A stretch of DNA of 64,000 nucleotides, taken from positions 1,674,001-1,738,000 of the forward strand of contig NZ_FUWJ01000001.1 of assembly GCF_900167455.1 (NCBI RefSeq), written 5' to 3'. This document shows positions 50,084 to 57,676 of the stretch, one piece after another. How positions within the stretch are numbered: the stretch's first letter is position 1; each line of letters opens with the position of its first letter. A model generated the notes under the pieces. That model ran no database searches. It saw only the letters and a list, made by a program, of their open reading frames with translations, and had not been told where the DNA came from. The translations under genes and the position numbers were made by a program. This DNA comes from Enhydrobacter aerosaccus (GTDB taxonomy: Bacteria; Pseudomonadota; Alphaproteobacteria; Reyranellales; Reyranellaceae).

Positions 50084-51232
50084 CTACTCTGCCGCCTGTT
50101 TCACATCCGCCGGACGCCATGAGGAGACATAGCCGTCGAACTCCACGCCGGCCGGCATGGCCGCGACATCGACCGCGTCCCTCGTATCGATCATCACCGC
50201 CACCTCGTCGGTCTCGCTCTTGCCGCCCTTGGTCGCGGCGTGAAAGGCCTTCGGATGCGGTCCATGGGTGAAGCCCGACGGGTGGATGGTCATCATTCCC
50301 GGGTGAATGTTGTCCCGGCTGAAGAAGCTGCCCTTGTGATAAAAGATGATCTCCTCGAAATCATCGTTGTTGTGAAAGAACGGCAGGCGCAAGGCTTCAG
50401 GGTCGCTCTCCAGCGGCCGCGGCACGAAAGTGCAGACCACGAAGCGTCCGGCCATGAAGGTCGTATGAGCCGAGGGCGGCAGGTGGAAGCGATGGCTCAT
50501 GAGGGGACGCAGATCCCGCCAGTTCACCCGCACCACGCTCAGATCGCCATGCCAGCCGACAGCGTCGAGCGGATTGAACGGATAGGTGACGGTCGAGAGC
50601 GCATTGCGCCGCTTGACGGACACTTTCCAGGTCTGCTCGTCCTGTTGCGCCTTGAACGCCTCGTCGATATGCGGCGTGTCGAGGATCGCCGGGTCGAAGA
50701 TCGCGTGCCGCCCGACAAGGCCCTTTTCCGGCAACGTGAAATGATCGTTGGTCGCCTCGATCATGAGGGACAAGGTCGGCCGGTTCGGCACCAGACGCCA
50801 CATGGTGCCGCGCGGAATGACGACATAGTCGCCGTCGCGATAATCGAGATGGCCGTAATCGCAGAACAGGTCGCCGGCGCCTTCATGGACAAACAACAGT
50901 TGATCGCCGTCGCTGTTACGGGCGAGCTCCGTCATGGGCACGTCGAGCTTCCACATCCGCATCTGCAGATGCGGATTGCTCATCACCAGTTCGGCCTGCC
51001 ACGGACTGGGCTTTGCCGTCGCCAGCTTGTTCAGGTCGAGTGCGCGCGGACGGATCGGGCCGTCGAAGTCGATCCAGTCCGTGGGCTTGTGCTTGTGGTG
51101 AAACTGCGCCGAGGGTCCGAAAAAGCCCTCCTTGCTGATCTCGCGCTCGTAGGTGCCCTCCGGCAGCCGAACATGGGCCTGACGCGACGCCGTCCCCTCG
51201 AGTTGGCGTAGTGGAATCCAGTTCCTGGACAT
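50084..51232 (-). CDS. hmgA: Homogentisate 1,2-dioxygenase
   Basis: Ring-cleaving iron dioxygenase of 382 residues converting homogentisate to maleylacetoacetate. The cupin-type core carries LLFVHEGAGDLFCDYGHLDYRDGDYVVIPRG (about 119-149) and the iron-site region FFHNNDDFEEIIFYHKGSFFSRDNIHPGMMTIHPSGFTHGPHP (about 304-346), with the His and Glu ligands. It is of the shorter bacterial form compared with about 430-445 residues elsewhere. ATG 51232 has CGGAGGAAA upstream; an in-frame ATG at 51250 overlaps the hppD stop and is less likely. It lies between hppD and the fumarylacetoacetase-like gene. Confidence 0.93.
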   Translation of the reverse strand: MSRNWIPLRQLEGTASRQAHVRLPEGTYEREISKEGFFGPSAQFHHKHKPTDWIDFDGPIRPRALDLNKLATAKPSPWQAELVMSNPHLQMRMWKLDVPMTELARNSDGDQLLFVHEGAGDLFCDYGHLDYRDGDYVVIPRGTMWRLVPNRPTLSLMIEATNDHFTLPEKGLVGRHAIFDPAILDTPHIDEAFKAQQDEQTWKVSVKRRNALSTVTYPFNPLDAVGWHGDLSVVRVNWRDLRPLMSHRFHLPPSAHTTFMAGRFVVCTFVPRPLESDPEALRLPFFHNNDDFEEIIFYHKGSFFSRDNIHPGMMTIHPSGFTHGPHPKAFHAATKGGKSETDEVAVMIDTRDAVDVAAMPAGVEFDGYVSSWRPADVKQAAE

Positions 51233-51249
51233 GGTTTCCTCCGATGTCA

Positions 51250-52341
51250 TTATGCTTTGAGGACGCCTCGACGAATCTGATCGAGCTCGATCGATTCGAA
51301 CAGCGCCCGGAAATTGCCCTCGCCGAACCCTTCGTTGCCGCGGCGCTGGATGATCTCGAAGAAGATCGGGCCGATCACCGTCTGGGTGAAGATCTGCAGC
51401 AGCAGACCGCCGCCCTTGGTCGGCGCGCCGTCTATCAGGATACGGTCCGCAGCCAATCGACCAAGATCCTCGCCATGGCCGGGCAGCCGCTGATCGACCT
51501 GTTCATAGTAGGTATCGGGAACCGTCTGGAACGGAACGCCCTTCGTCTTGAGCGTTTCGACGGCGTTGTAGATGTCGTTGGTGCCAAGGGCGATATGCTG
51601 GATGCCTTCGCCGTGATAGGCAGAGAGATATTCCTGGATCTGCGACTTGTCGTCGGTGCTTTCATTGATCGGGATCCGGATCTTGCCGCACGGGCTTGTC
51701 ATTGCCCTGGACTTCAACCCGGTGAGCTTGCCCTCGATGTCGAAATAGCGGATCTCCCGGAAGTTGAAGAGCCGCTCGTAGAACTCCGCCCACTCGTCCA
51801 TCCGGCCGCGATGAACGTTGTGGGTGAGATGATCGATGTAGGTGAGCCCGACACCTTGGGGATTACGCTCCACGCCGGGCAGATAGTCGAAGTCGACGTC
51901 GTAGATGCTGCCCTTCTCGCCATAGCGGTCGACCAGGTATATGAGCGAATCGCCGATGCCCTTGATGGCGGGAATATTGAGCTCCATCGGGCCGATCTTT
52001 CCCTCGACTCCCCAGGCGCCAAGCGACAGGGCCCGCCTATAGGCGCGCGCCGCATCCTTCACGCGGAAGGCGATGGCGCAGACGCTGGGGCCATGCACCC
52101 GCGCGAAGCCCTGGGCGAAACTTTCCTTCTCGCCATTGACGATGAAGTTCACGTCGCCTTGCCGGAACAGTGAGACGTCCTTCGAACGGTGCCGCGCGAC
52201 ACGGGTGAAGCCCATGCTCTCGAACAGCCGGCCGAGAGCCTCGGGATCGGGCGCGGTGTATTCGATGAACTCGAATCCGTCTGTGCCCATCGGATTCACG
52301 GCGTCGACTTCAAGAGTCTTGGGATCGGTGATGCTGGTCAT
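51250..52341 (-). CDS. hppD: 4-hydroxyphenylpyruvate dioxygenase
   Basis: Iron(II) enzyme of 363 residues that makes homogentisate from 4-hydroxyphenylpyruvate. It has two vicinal-oxygen-chelate domains; the C-terminal one holds the metal triad in [12 protein letters not shown] (His about 173), [12 protein letters not shown] (His about 250) and [12 protein letters not shown] (Glu about 329), with the terminal [15 protein letters not shown] typical of the family. ATG 52341 follows GGGAGGA. It is the first gene of the hppD-hmgA-FAH-maiA operon and is divergent from a MarR regulator, with a CATATG-centred palindrome in the gap. Confidence 0.96.
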   Translation of the reverse strand: MTSITDPKTLEVDAVNPMGTDGFEFIEYTAPDPEALGRLFESMGFTRVARHRSKDVSLFRQGDVNFIVNGEKESFAQGFARVHGPSVCAIAFRVKDAARAYRRALSLGAWGVEGKIGPMELNIPAIKGIGDSLIYLVDRYGEKGSIYDVDFDYLPGVERNPQGVGLTYIDHLTHNVHRGRMDEWAEFYERLFNFREIRYFDIEGKLTGLKSRAMTSPCGKIRIPINESTDDKSQIQEYLSAYHGEGIQHIALGTNDIYNAVETLKTKGVPFQTVPDTYYEQVDQRLPGHGEDLGRLAADRILIDGAPTKGGGLLLQIFTQTVIGPIFFEIIQRRGNEGFGEGNFRALFESIELDQIRRGVLKA

Positions 52342-52375
52342 TTTTTCCTCCCGTGTTTGACGGAGAACGGAATTG

Positions 52376-52389
52376 GTTTCATATGTAAC
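52376..52389. promoter_or_regulatory. Candidate MarR operator, hppD/marR gap
   Basis: GTTTCATATGTAAC is palindromic apart from one symmetric mismatch pair (GTT-x-CATATG-x-AAC). It lies in the 52 bp between the divergent hppD and marR starts and 4 bp before the MarR ATG. Confidence 0.55.
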
Positions 52390-52393
52390 TATT

Positions 52394-52855
52394 ATGGCGA
52401 ACCAGTCGCAAGTCCTGGAACTGGAAAATTTCCTCCCCTACCGTTTGTCGATCCTGACCCAGGTCGTGAGCGAGGCGCTTCACGACCTCTACGCCGGCCC
52501 CTTCGGGCTTACCGTGACGCAATGGCGGGTGATGGCGGCGCTGGGCCGGTTCGCCCCCTTGACCGCCTCTGAAGTGGGGCAGCGCATCGTCATGGACAAG
52601 GTTGCCGTCAGCCGGGCGGTCGCAGGATTGATGAATCGCGGGCTGATCGAACGAGCGACCGACCGCAAGGATCGCCGCCGCGCCTCGCTGAGGCTCTCGA
52701 CGGCCGGCAGCGACATGCACGCCCAAATCGTTCCGATCGCACTGGCCTACGAAGCGCGGCTCCATGAGGCGCTGTCAGAAGACGAGCAGCGGCTGTTCGA
52801 CAGGCTTTCCGACCGGCTGCTGGCACGGGCAAAGACCTTGCGCGACCGGCGCTAG
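52394..52855 (+). CDS. MarR-family transcriptional regulator of the tyrosine operon
   Basis: Winged-helix regulator of 153 residues. The dimer helix ([21 protein letters not shown]) is followed by [50 protein letters not shown] (about 38-87) and the wing [18 protein letters not shown]. The divergent arrangement with hppD-hmgA-FAH-maiA matches the HmgR-type logic known for homogentisate genes, though those regulators belong to other families, so control of tyrosine degradation is inference. ATG 52394 is chosen because it starts directly before the conserved region. Confidence 0.85.
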   Translation: MANQSQVLELENFLPYRLSILTQVVSEALHDLYAGPFGLTVTQWRVMAALGRFAPLTASEVGQRIVMDKVAVSRAVAGLMNRGLIERATDRKDRRRASLRLSTAGSDMHAQIVPIALAYEARLHEALSEDEQRLFDRLSDRLLARAKTLRDRR

Positions 52856-52931
52856 ATGTCCCCGGCCGGCATCCTTGTGGCCGAGTCAGCGCATGCTATA
52901 AACCCGCGACTTAATAGAACGGGAGGCACTC

Positions 52932-53402
52932 TTGGCCGCGAAGGCCGCCCAGCGCCCGCCGGTCCGCAAGCCGGTGCTGGTGCTCAATGGGCCCAATCTC
53001 AACATGCTGGGCAAGCGGCAGCCGCAGATCTACGGCCGTGAGACCCTGGCGGACGTCGAAGAGACGTGCCGGGCGGAAGCGGCGCGTCTAGGTCTCGCGA
53101 TCGAGTTCGCGCAGAGCAATCACGAAGGTGTCCTCGTCGACCTCATTCAGGCGGCGCGCGAAAAGAACAGCGGCATCATCATCAATGCCGGTGCCTACAC
53201 CCATACGTCGGTTGCGCTGCTGGATGCCCTGAACGCGGCGGAACTGCCCGCCATCGAAGTCCACATCTCAAACATCTACAAGCGCGAACCCTTTCGCCAC
53301 CGTTCTTACATAAGCCCCGTCGCGGTCGGAGTGATCGCCGGCCTCGGCACCCAGGGCTATCTTCTCGCCCTGCAAGCGCTGGCACGCTTGCTCGACCGCT
53401 GA
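52932..53402 (+). CDS. aroQ: 3-dehydroquinate dehydratase type II
   Basis: Shikimate-pathway enzyme of 156 residues that dehydrates 3-dehydroquinate. Conserved motifs are [20 protein letters not shown] (about 16-35, with catalytic Tyr in IYG), [17 protein letters not shown] (about 59-75), [17 protein letters not shown] (about 85-101), [18 protein letters not shown] (about 108-125) and the terminal [15 protein letters not shown]. The start is TTG 52932, preceded by GGGAGG. It lies 17 bp upstream of accB, an arrangement seen in many proteobacteria, so aroQ-accB-accC-aat is probably one operon. Confidence 0.95.
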   Translation: MAAKAAQRPPVRKPVLVLNGPNLNMLGKRQPQIYGRETLADVEETCRAEAARLGLAIEFAQSNHEGVLVDLIQAAREKNSGIIINAGAYTHTSVALLDALNAAELPAIEVHISNIYKREPFRHRSYISPVAVGVIAGLGTQGYLLALQALARLLDR

Positions 53403-53419
53403 TTCATCAGGAGCGTTTT

Positions 53420-53884
53420 ATGGCCAAGTTCGAGATGGATACCGACTTTATCCGCAAGCTCGCGGATGTTCTTGAACAGACCCATCTCGGCGAGATCGAA
53501 ATGGCTGATGGCGAACGGCGTATCCGCATCGCACGGCCGCAAGTGACGGTAGCTGCGCCGGCTATGCCCATGAGCATGGCTCCGGCCGGCGCCTTTGCGG
53601 GTCCCTCGTCTGCTCCCGCCGCCGCGGCATCGGTCGATCTGGCTGCCCATCCGGGCGCCGTGAAATCGCCGATGGTCGGAACCGCTTACCTGGCGCCCGA
53701 ACCCGGCAAAGCGGTTTTCGTGAATGTCGGAGACAAGGTGGCGGCCGGCCAGACGCTCCTGATCATCGAGGCCATGAAGACCTTCAACCCGATCAAGGCG
53801 CCCAAAGCCGGCACGGTGACGCAGATCCTGGTCGAGAATGCCCAGCCGGTGGAGTTCGGACAGCCGCTGATGATCGTCGAATAG
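53420..53884 (+). CDS. accB: Biotin carboxyl carrier protein of acetyl-CoA carboxylase
   Basis: Carrier of the carboxybiotin used in fatty acid synthesis, 154 residues. The N-terminal part (1-45) binds AccC (IRKLADVLEQTHLGEIEMADGERRIRI). An Ala/Pro linker (about 48-75) leads to the biotinyl domain, with the modified lysine in IIEAMKTFNPIKA (Lys120). The EAMKTFNPI form rather than EAMKLMN is usual in alphaproteobacteria. ATG 53420 follows AGGAG. accC begins 16 bp after the stop. Confidence 0.95.
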   Translation: MAKFEMDTDFIRKLADVLEQTHLGEIEMADGERRIRIARPQVTVAAPAMPMSMAPAGAFAGPSSAPAAAASVDLAAHPGAVKSPMVGTAYLAPEPGKAVFVNVGDKVAAGQTLLIIEAMKTFNPIKAPKAGTVTQILVENAQPVEFGQPLMIVE

Positions 53885-53900
53885 CGGCTGTCCCATCGCA

Positions 53901-55244
53901 ATGTTCGAAAAAATCCTGATCGCCAATCGGGGCGAAATCGCCCTTCGTATCCACCGCGCCTGCCGCGAGATGGGGATTCAGACGGTTGCCGTGCACTCCA
54001 CGGCAGACAGCGATGCCATGCATGTCCGGTTGGCCGACCAGTCGGTCTGCATCGGTCCGCCGCCGGCTCGGGACAGCTACCTCAACATTCCCGCCATCCT
54101 GTCGGCGGCCGAGATCACCGGCGTCGATGCGATCCACCCCGGCTACGGCTTTCTTTCCGAGAATGCGCGTTTTGCCGAGGCCGTCGAAGCGCATGGCCTG
54201 ACCTTCATCGGCCCGACGCCCGAACATATCTCCATGATGGGCGACAAGATCGTCGCCAAGCAGACGGCGAAGGAGCTTGGCCTGCCGCTCGTTCCCGGCT
54301 CGGCGGGCCCCATCGGCTCACTGGAGGAAATTACGGCACTCGGAGAGAAGATCGGCTGGCCGGTCTTGATCAAGGCCGTGGCCGGCGGCGGTGGGCGGGG
54401 CATGAAGGTGGTCGAAAGCGCCGAGACGGCAGCCGAGGCCTATGCTCTCGCCCGCAGCGAAGCGAAGGCCGCGTTCGGCAATGACTCGGTCTATGTCGAG
54501 AAATATCTCGCCCGGCCACGGCACATCGAAATCCAGGTCCTGGGTGACGGACAAGGTGGCGGCATCCATCTCGGCGAGCGCGATTGCTCGTTGCAGCGCA
54601 GGCATCAGAAGGTTCTGGAGGAAGCACCCTCCCCGGCCCTGAATGCGGAGCAGCGCGGGCGCATCGGCGAACTCGCCGCCGCCGCGGTGCGTCGACTGAA
54701 ATACCGTGGCGCCGGAACGATGGAATTCCTGTTCCAGGACGGTGAATTCTACTTCATCGAGATGAACACGCGCCTGCAGGTCGAGCATCCCATCACCGAG
54801 GCCGTTACTGGCATCGATCTGGTGCGGGAACAGATCCGCATCGCCGCCGGCGGAGCCCTGGGCCTCACCCAGAAGGATGTCGTGATCCAGGGCCATGCCA
54901 TCGAGTGCCGCATCAATGCGGAGCACCCTGAAACCTTCGTGCCTTGTCCCGGCCGCGTGGCCGACTACCATCCACCGGGCGGGCTGGGCGTGCGTGTCGA
55001 TTCGGGCCTCTATGCCGGTTATATCATGCCGCCCTACTATGACTCGATGGTCGCCAAGCTGATCGTCAGCGGGCCGACCAGGAACGAGTGCCTGATGCGG
55101 CTGCGCCGGTCCCTCGAGGAGTTCGTGATCGGCGGGATCGACACCACGATTCCGCTGCACCAGCGCATCATCCGCCAGCAGGATTTCATCGACGGCGAGT
55201 ACGACATTCACTGGCTGGAGAAGCTGGTCGGCCTCAAGAAGTAA
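53901..55244 (+). CDS. accC: Acetyl-CoA carboxylase biotin carboxylase subunit
   Basis: ATP-grasp enzyme of 447 residues that carboxylates biotin on AccB. The full set of motifs is present: FEKILIANRGEIALRIHRACREMG (1-25), GYGFLSENARFAEA (about 81), AVAGGGGRGMKVV (about 158-170), EKYLARPRHIEIQVLGD (about 201-217), ERDCSLQRRHQKVLEE (about 228-243), FIEMNTRLQVEHPITEAVTGIDLV (about 285-308) and GHAIECRINAEHPE. The length equals the family norm. It is followed by aat nine bases later. Confidence 0.96.
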   Translation: MFEKILIANRGEIALRIHRACREMGIQTVAVHSTADSDAMHVRLADQSVCIGPPPARDSYLNIPAILSAAEITGVDAIHPGYGFLSENARFAEAVEAHGLTFIGPTPEHISMMGDKIVAKQTAKELGLPLVPGSAGPIGSLEEITALGEKIGWPVLIKAVAGGGGRGMKVVESAETAAEAYALARSEAKAAFGNDSVYVEKYLARPRHIEIQVLGDGQGGGIHLGERDCSLQRRHQKVLEEAPSPALNAEQRGRIGELAAAAVRRLKYRGAGTMEFLFQDGEFYFIEMNTRLQVEHPITEAVTGIDLVREQIRIAAGGALGLTQKDVVIQGHAIECRINAEHPETFVPCPGRVADYHPPGGLGVRVDSGLYAGYIMPPYYDSMVAKLIVSGPTRNECLMRLRRSLEEFVIGGIDTTIPLHQRIIRQQDFIDGEYDIHWLEKLVGLKK

Positions 55245-55253
55245 CGGGCAGGC

Positions 55254-55901
55254 ATGCTGGAGATCACCCCCGAACTCCTGCTCCAGGCCTACCGCATCGG
55301 CGTTTTCCCGATGGGAGAGCGTCGCGACGATCCAAAGCTTTACTGGCTCGATCCACGGCAGCGGGCCATTCTGCCACTCGACGATTTCCACCTGCCCCGA
55401 CGCCTGGCTCGAACAGTCCGTTCCGGCCACTTCGAGGTTAGTGCCGATACCGCCTTTGCCGACGTATTACGGGCATGCGCCGAACCGCGCCCCGGCCATC
55501 CAGAGAGCTGGATCAACGAGCCGATCGTCGAGCTCTACAGCGAACTGCATCGGCGTGGACATGCGCACAGTATCGAATGCTGGCGCGAAGGACGCCTGGT
55601 CGGAGGCCTGTACGGCGTATCCGTGGGCGCCGCATTTTTCGGCGAGAGCATGTTCAGCCGCGAGCGCGACGCCTCCAAGGTGGCGCTGGTTCATCTGGTG
55701 GCTCGGCTGATCAAGGGCGGCTTCAAACTGCTCGACTGCCAGTTCATGACCGAGCATCTGCGCAGCTTCGGCGCTGTCGAGATCCCGCGCGAGCATTTCC
55801 GGGTCCTGTTGACGGAGGCGGTCGGCCGGCCGGCCAGCTTCTACCGCGAGCTGGGCGAAGATCCCTGCTCCCTCGTGCAGGCCAATACGCGGACGTCATA
55901 G
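55254..55901 (+). CDS. aat: Leucyl/phenylalanyl-tRNA-protein transferase
   Basis: Cytosolic enzyme of 215 residues that adds Leu or Phe to proteins with N-terminal Arg or Lys for ClpS/ClpAP degradation. Motifs in order are LLLQAYRIGVFPM (about 8-20), YWLDPRQRAILPLDDFHLPR (about 30-49), WINEPIVELYSELHRRGHAHSIECW (about 85-109), GGLYGVSVGAAFFGESMFSRERDASKVAL (about 115-143) and LLDCQFMTEHLRSFGAVEIPR. clpA lies at the right edge of the window. The last 61 bases overlap the convergent DUF2155 gene. Confidence 0.95.
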   Translation: MLEITPELLLQAYRIGVFPMGERRDDPKLYWLDPRQRAILPLDDFHLPRRLARTVRSGHFEVSADTAFADVLRACAEPRPGHPESWINEPIVELYSELHRRGHAHSIECWREGRLVGGLYGVSVGAAFFGESMFSRERDASKVALVHLVARLIKGGFKLLDCQFMTEHLRSFGAVEIPREHFRVLLTEAVGRPASFYRELGEDPCSLVQANTRTS

Positions 55902-56305
55902 ACGCCATCGTCGAGCGCCGAGAGCGACGGCGTGGAGGCGAACATCCACCCGGCAAACAGCTTCTGTTCGGGCTGGCCCGGCTTGTGATCGATGATCGTG
56001 AGATAGGCGGCAGCTTCTGGTGGCGCATCCGGCGTATTGACGAGGCAGTCGCCGACCGTGATCTCGAGCGTCCCGAAACTGGTGGATTGGCCGACCGGTG
56101 CCGAGAAGCGCCGTGTGCGAGCCGTCACCTTGTCCAGCCCCTGCAGTTCCGCCACCGCCCGCCCCGGCCCATCGGGAATAGCTCGCAGTGTCGGACTATC
56201 GGACGAGGACGATGTCGCCGCCGCTGTTCCCTGTGGCTGCGGCGTCTGCGCGGCGGCGGTAGCCGTCGTTGCGAACAATACCAGCAGCGCCGAAAGCAGC
56301 CGCAC
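55841..56305 (-). CDS. DUF2155 exported protein
   Basis: Exported protein of 154 residues from the alphaproteobacterial DUF2155 family. The GTG start at 56305 gives a clean signal peptide (RLLSALLVLFATTATAAAQ). A Ser/Thr/Pro linker (about 20-42) precedes the domain: AELQGLDKVTARTRRFSAPVGQSTSFGTLEITVGDCL, PPEAAAYLTIID and the typical FAGWMFASTPSLSALDDGVYDVRVLAC. Function is unknown. It is the last gene of the NDUFA12-mlaD group and overlaps aat tail to tail. Confidence 0.8.
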   Translation of the reverse strand: MRLLSALLVLFATTATAAAQTPQPQGTAAATSSSSDSPTLRAIPDGPGRAVAELQGLDKVTARTRRFSAPVGQSTSFGTLEITVGDCLVNTPDAPPEAAAYLTIIDHKPGQPEQKLFAGWMFASTPSLSALDDGVYDVRVLACTREQGSSPSSR

Positions 56306-56307
56306 GC

Positions 56308-56538
56308 TCAGACCTTCTTGGCGTGCTGAGCGGCCAGCCTGTCGACCAGTTCGTGCAGCGCAGCCTTGATCTGCTCGGCATCGCATCCCATCAGAACCCC
56401 GTCCTCCAGCGCATCCGCGCAGAGGGCTTCGATCTCCTGAATGTTCTGATTGAGGACTTTGATCTTTTCGAGGCACGACACCGGCTTGCCATCGGACTGG
56501 CGCCACACGGGAAGAGTCTTGCGTGTTTCTGCGTTCAT
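56308..56538 (-). CDS. Small helical protein, unrecognised
   Basis: A 76-residue soluble protein, mostly helical, opening with MNAETRKTLPVWRQSDGKPVSCLEKIKVLNQN and continuing with IQEIEALCADALEDGVLMGCDAEQIKAALHELVDRL. No family is recognised, but the compact helical pattern and tight packing (its ATG overlaps the mlaD stop as TGATG, and DUF2155 starts 2 bp after its stop) argue that it is a real gene, translated with mlaD. The start at ATG 56538 is preferred to the overlapping GTG 56541. Confidence 0.7.
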   Translation of the reverse strand: MNAETRKTLPVWRQSDGKPVSCLEKIKVLNQNIQEIEALCADALEDGVLMGCDAEQIKAALHELVDRLAAQHAKKV

Positions 56539-56987
56539 CACTTTTGCCCTGTTCCACCGAACATGAACTTGGCGATCAACTCTGTCAGCGAAATGGCATC
56601 CTGAGTGTTGGCGATCTCGCTGCCGGGCGTCAGCATCTTCTTGTCCGCACCCGGCTCCAGCACCACGATCATGCCACCCAGAAGCGACTCGCCAACCACT
56701 TTGGCATTCGTATCGGTGGGAAGCTGGAGGCCCTGGGCAACCGCCAGATGCACCACGGCCTGGTAAGTCTTGCTATCGAGATCGATGCCAGTGACGGTGC
56801 CGACCTTGACGCCGCTCAACGTCACGTCAGCACCGCGTTTCAGCCCGTCGACACGGCCGAAATGCGCCACCAGGTCGTAGCCGCCCGAACCTGTCCGATC
56901 CGTCTTCGCGAAGGCATAGAAGACAAATACACCTGCGACGACCAGGACGATCGCGCCCACGATCGTCTCAACGATATTGCGGCCCAC
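56538..56987 (-). CDS. mlaD: MCE-domain lipid-transport protein MlaD
   Basis: Inner-membrane-anchored substrate-binding subunit of the Mla phospholipid transport system, 149 residues. One transmembrane helix (ETIVGAIVLVVAGVFVFYAFA, about 7-27) is followed by the MCE domain: GGYDLVAHFGRVDGLKRGADVTLSGVKVGTV (about 35-65), AVVHLAVAQGLQLPTDTNAKV and SLLGGMIVVLEPGADKKML. The short tail ends with ISLTELIAKFMFG. The other mla genes (mlaE, mlaF) are not in the window. It follows the NDUFA12-like gene by 40 bp. Confidence 0.92.
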   Translation of the reverse strand: MGRNIVETIVGAIVLVVAGVFVFYAFAKTDRTGSGGYDLVAHFGRVDGLKRGADVTLSGVKVGTVTGIDLDSKTYQAVVHLAVAQGLQLPTDTNAKVVGESLLGGMIVVLEPGADKKMLTPGSEIANTQDAISLTELIAKFMFGGTGQK

Positions 56988-57027
56988 GCACTGCCTCCTC
57001 GCTGAGGGTTCCGATCACGCCGGTTAC

Positions 57028-57381
57028 TCAGCCGGGCCGCCACGCCTCATAAGCCGGCTTGGGCTTTTCCCCACTGGTCGAAAGCGACGATCCCGGTGGC
57101 CTGTAAGCAAGACCGGTCCCGGTGAGATTCCATTCGTGCTCTTTCTGCCAAGGCTTGCGCGGCAATCCGCCCGCCGGCGGCGGAGAATCCGTCGTGTAGT
57201 GCAGCCAGCCATGCCAATCGGCAGGCACACGCGACGCTTCCACAACGCCGTTATAGATGACCCAACGTTTCCGGCGACGGCCTGGGATCAGGCGCCGATC
57301 CTGATAATAGCGATTGCCTTGGGCATCAGTGCCGACGAGTTCGCCGCGCATTTTGGTGAACAGCCAGGTGCCGAGCGTCAT
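57028..57381 (-). CDS. NDUFA12-family respiratory complex I accessory protein
   Basis: A 117-residue homolog of the mitochondrial complex I accessory subunit NDUFA12, typical of alphaproteobacteria. The hallmark is MTLGTWLFTKMRGELVGTDAQGNRYYQDRR (1-30), then KRWVIYNGVVEASRVPADWHGWLHYTTD (about 39-66) and the C-terminal WQKEHEWNLTGTGLAYRPPGS. It joins NADH dehydrogenase at the membrane arm/matrix side in mitochondria; in bacteria it is a peripheral subunit. ATG 57381 is where family similarity starts. Confidence 0.9.
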   Translation of the reverse strand: MTLGTWLFTKMRGELVGTDAQGNRYYQDRRLIPGRRRKRWVIYNGVVEASRVPADWHGWLHYTTDSPPPAGGLPRKPWQKEHEWNLTGTGLAYRPPGSSLSTSGEKPKPAYEAWRPG

Positions 57382-57545
57382 CAAACCACTCTCTTCAAAA
57401 CTACCGCGCCGCTTGTACGCGTGCGCCTTCAGCGGCGCAACGTGACGCATGTGAAGCTCGATTCGCATCGCACGCGAGCATGCGATTCGTCACGACTCCA
57501 TCAGTGTTGCGTTCTGGCATCATCTAGTATCATCAACACCCCGGT

Positions 57546-57580
57546 CTACAAAATATAGTTGCGCACACAAGATTTTGTAA
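57546..57580. promoter_or_regulatory. NrdR-type boxes upstream of nrdJ
   Basis: Two 16-bp sites resemble the NrdR box acaCwAtATaTwGtgt: CTACAAAATATAGTTG at 57546-57561 and ACACAAGATTTTGTAA at 57565-57580. They stand about 100 bp before the nrdJ start. The 3-bp gap between them is much closer than the usual spacing, so one may be the functional site. Confidence 0.55.
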
Positions 57581-57676
57581 TTTACTATCGTCTCGTGCCC
57601 ACATTTGCGTGCTCATTTCGAGGAGCACACCCCGCGAAGGGACCAAAGACGGGAACCGGGGGCACGGGGGATCGCG

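Noticed and set aside
57382..57676. Cobalamin riboswitch before nrdJ
   Set aside because: I looked for the B12-box style conserved core and found none; NrdR-type boxes are the only signal I can support.
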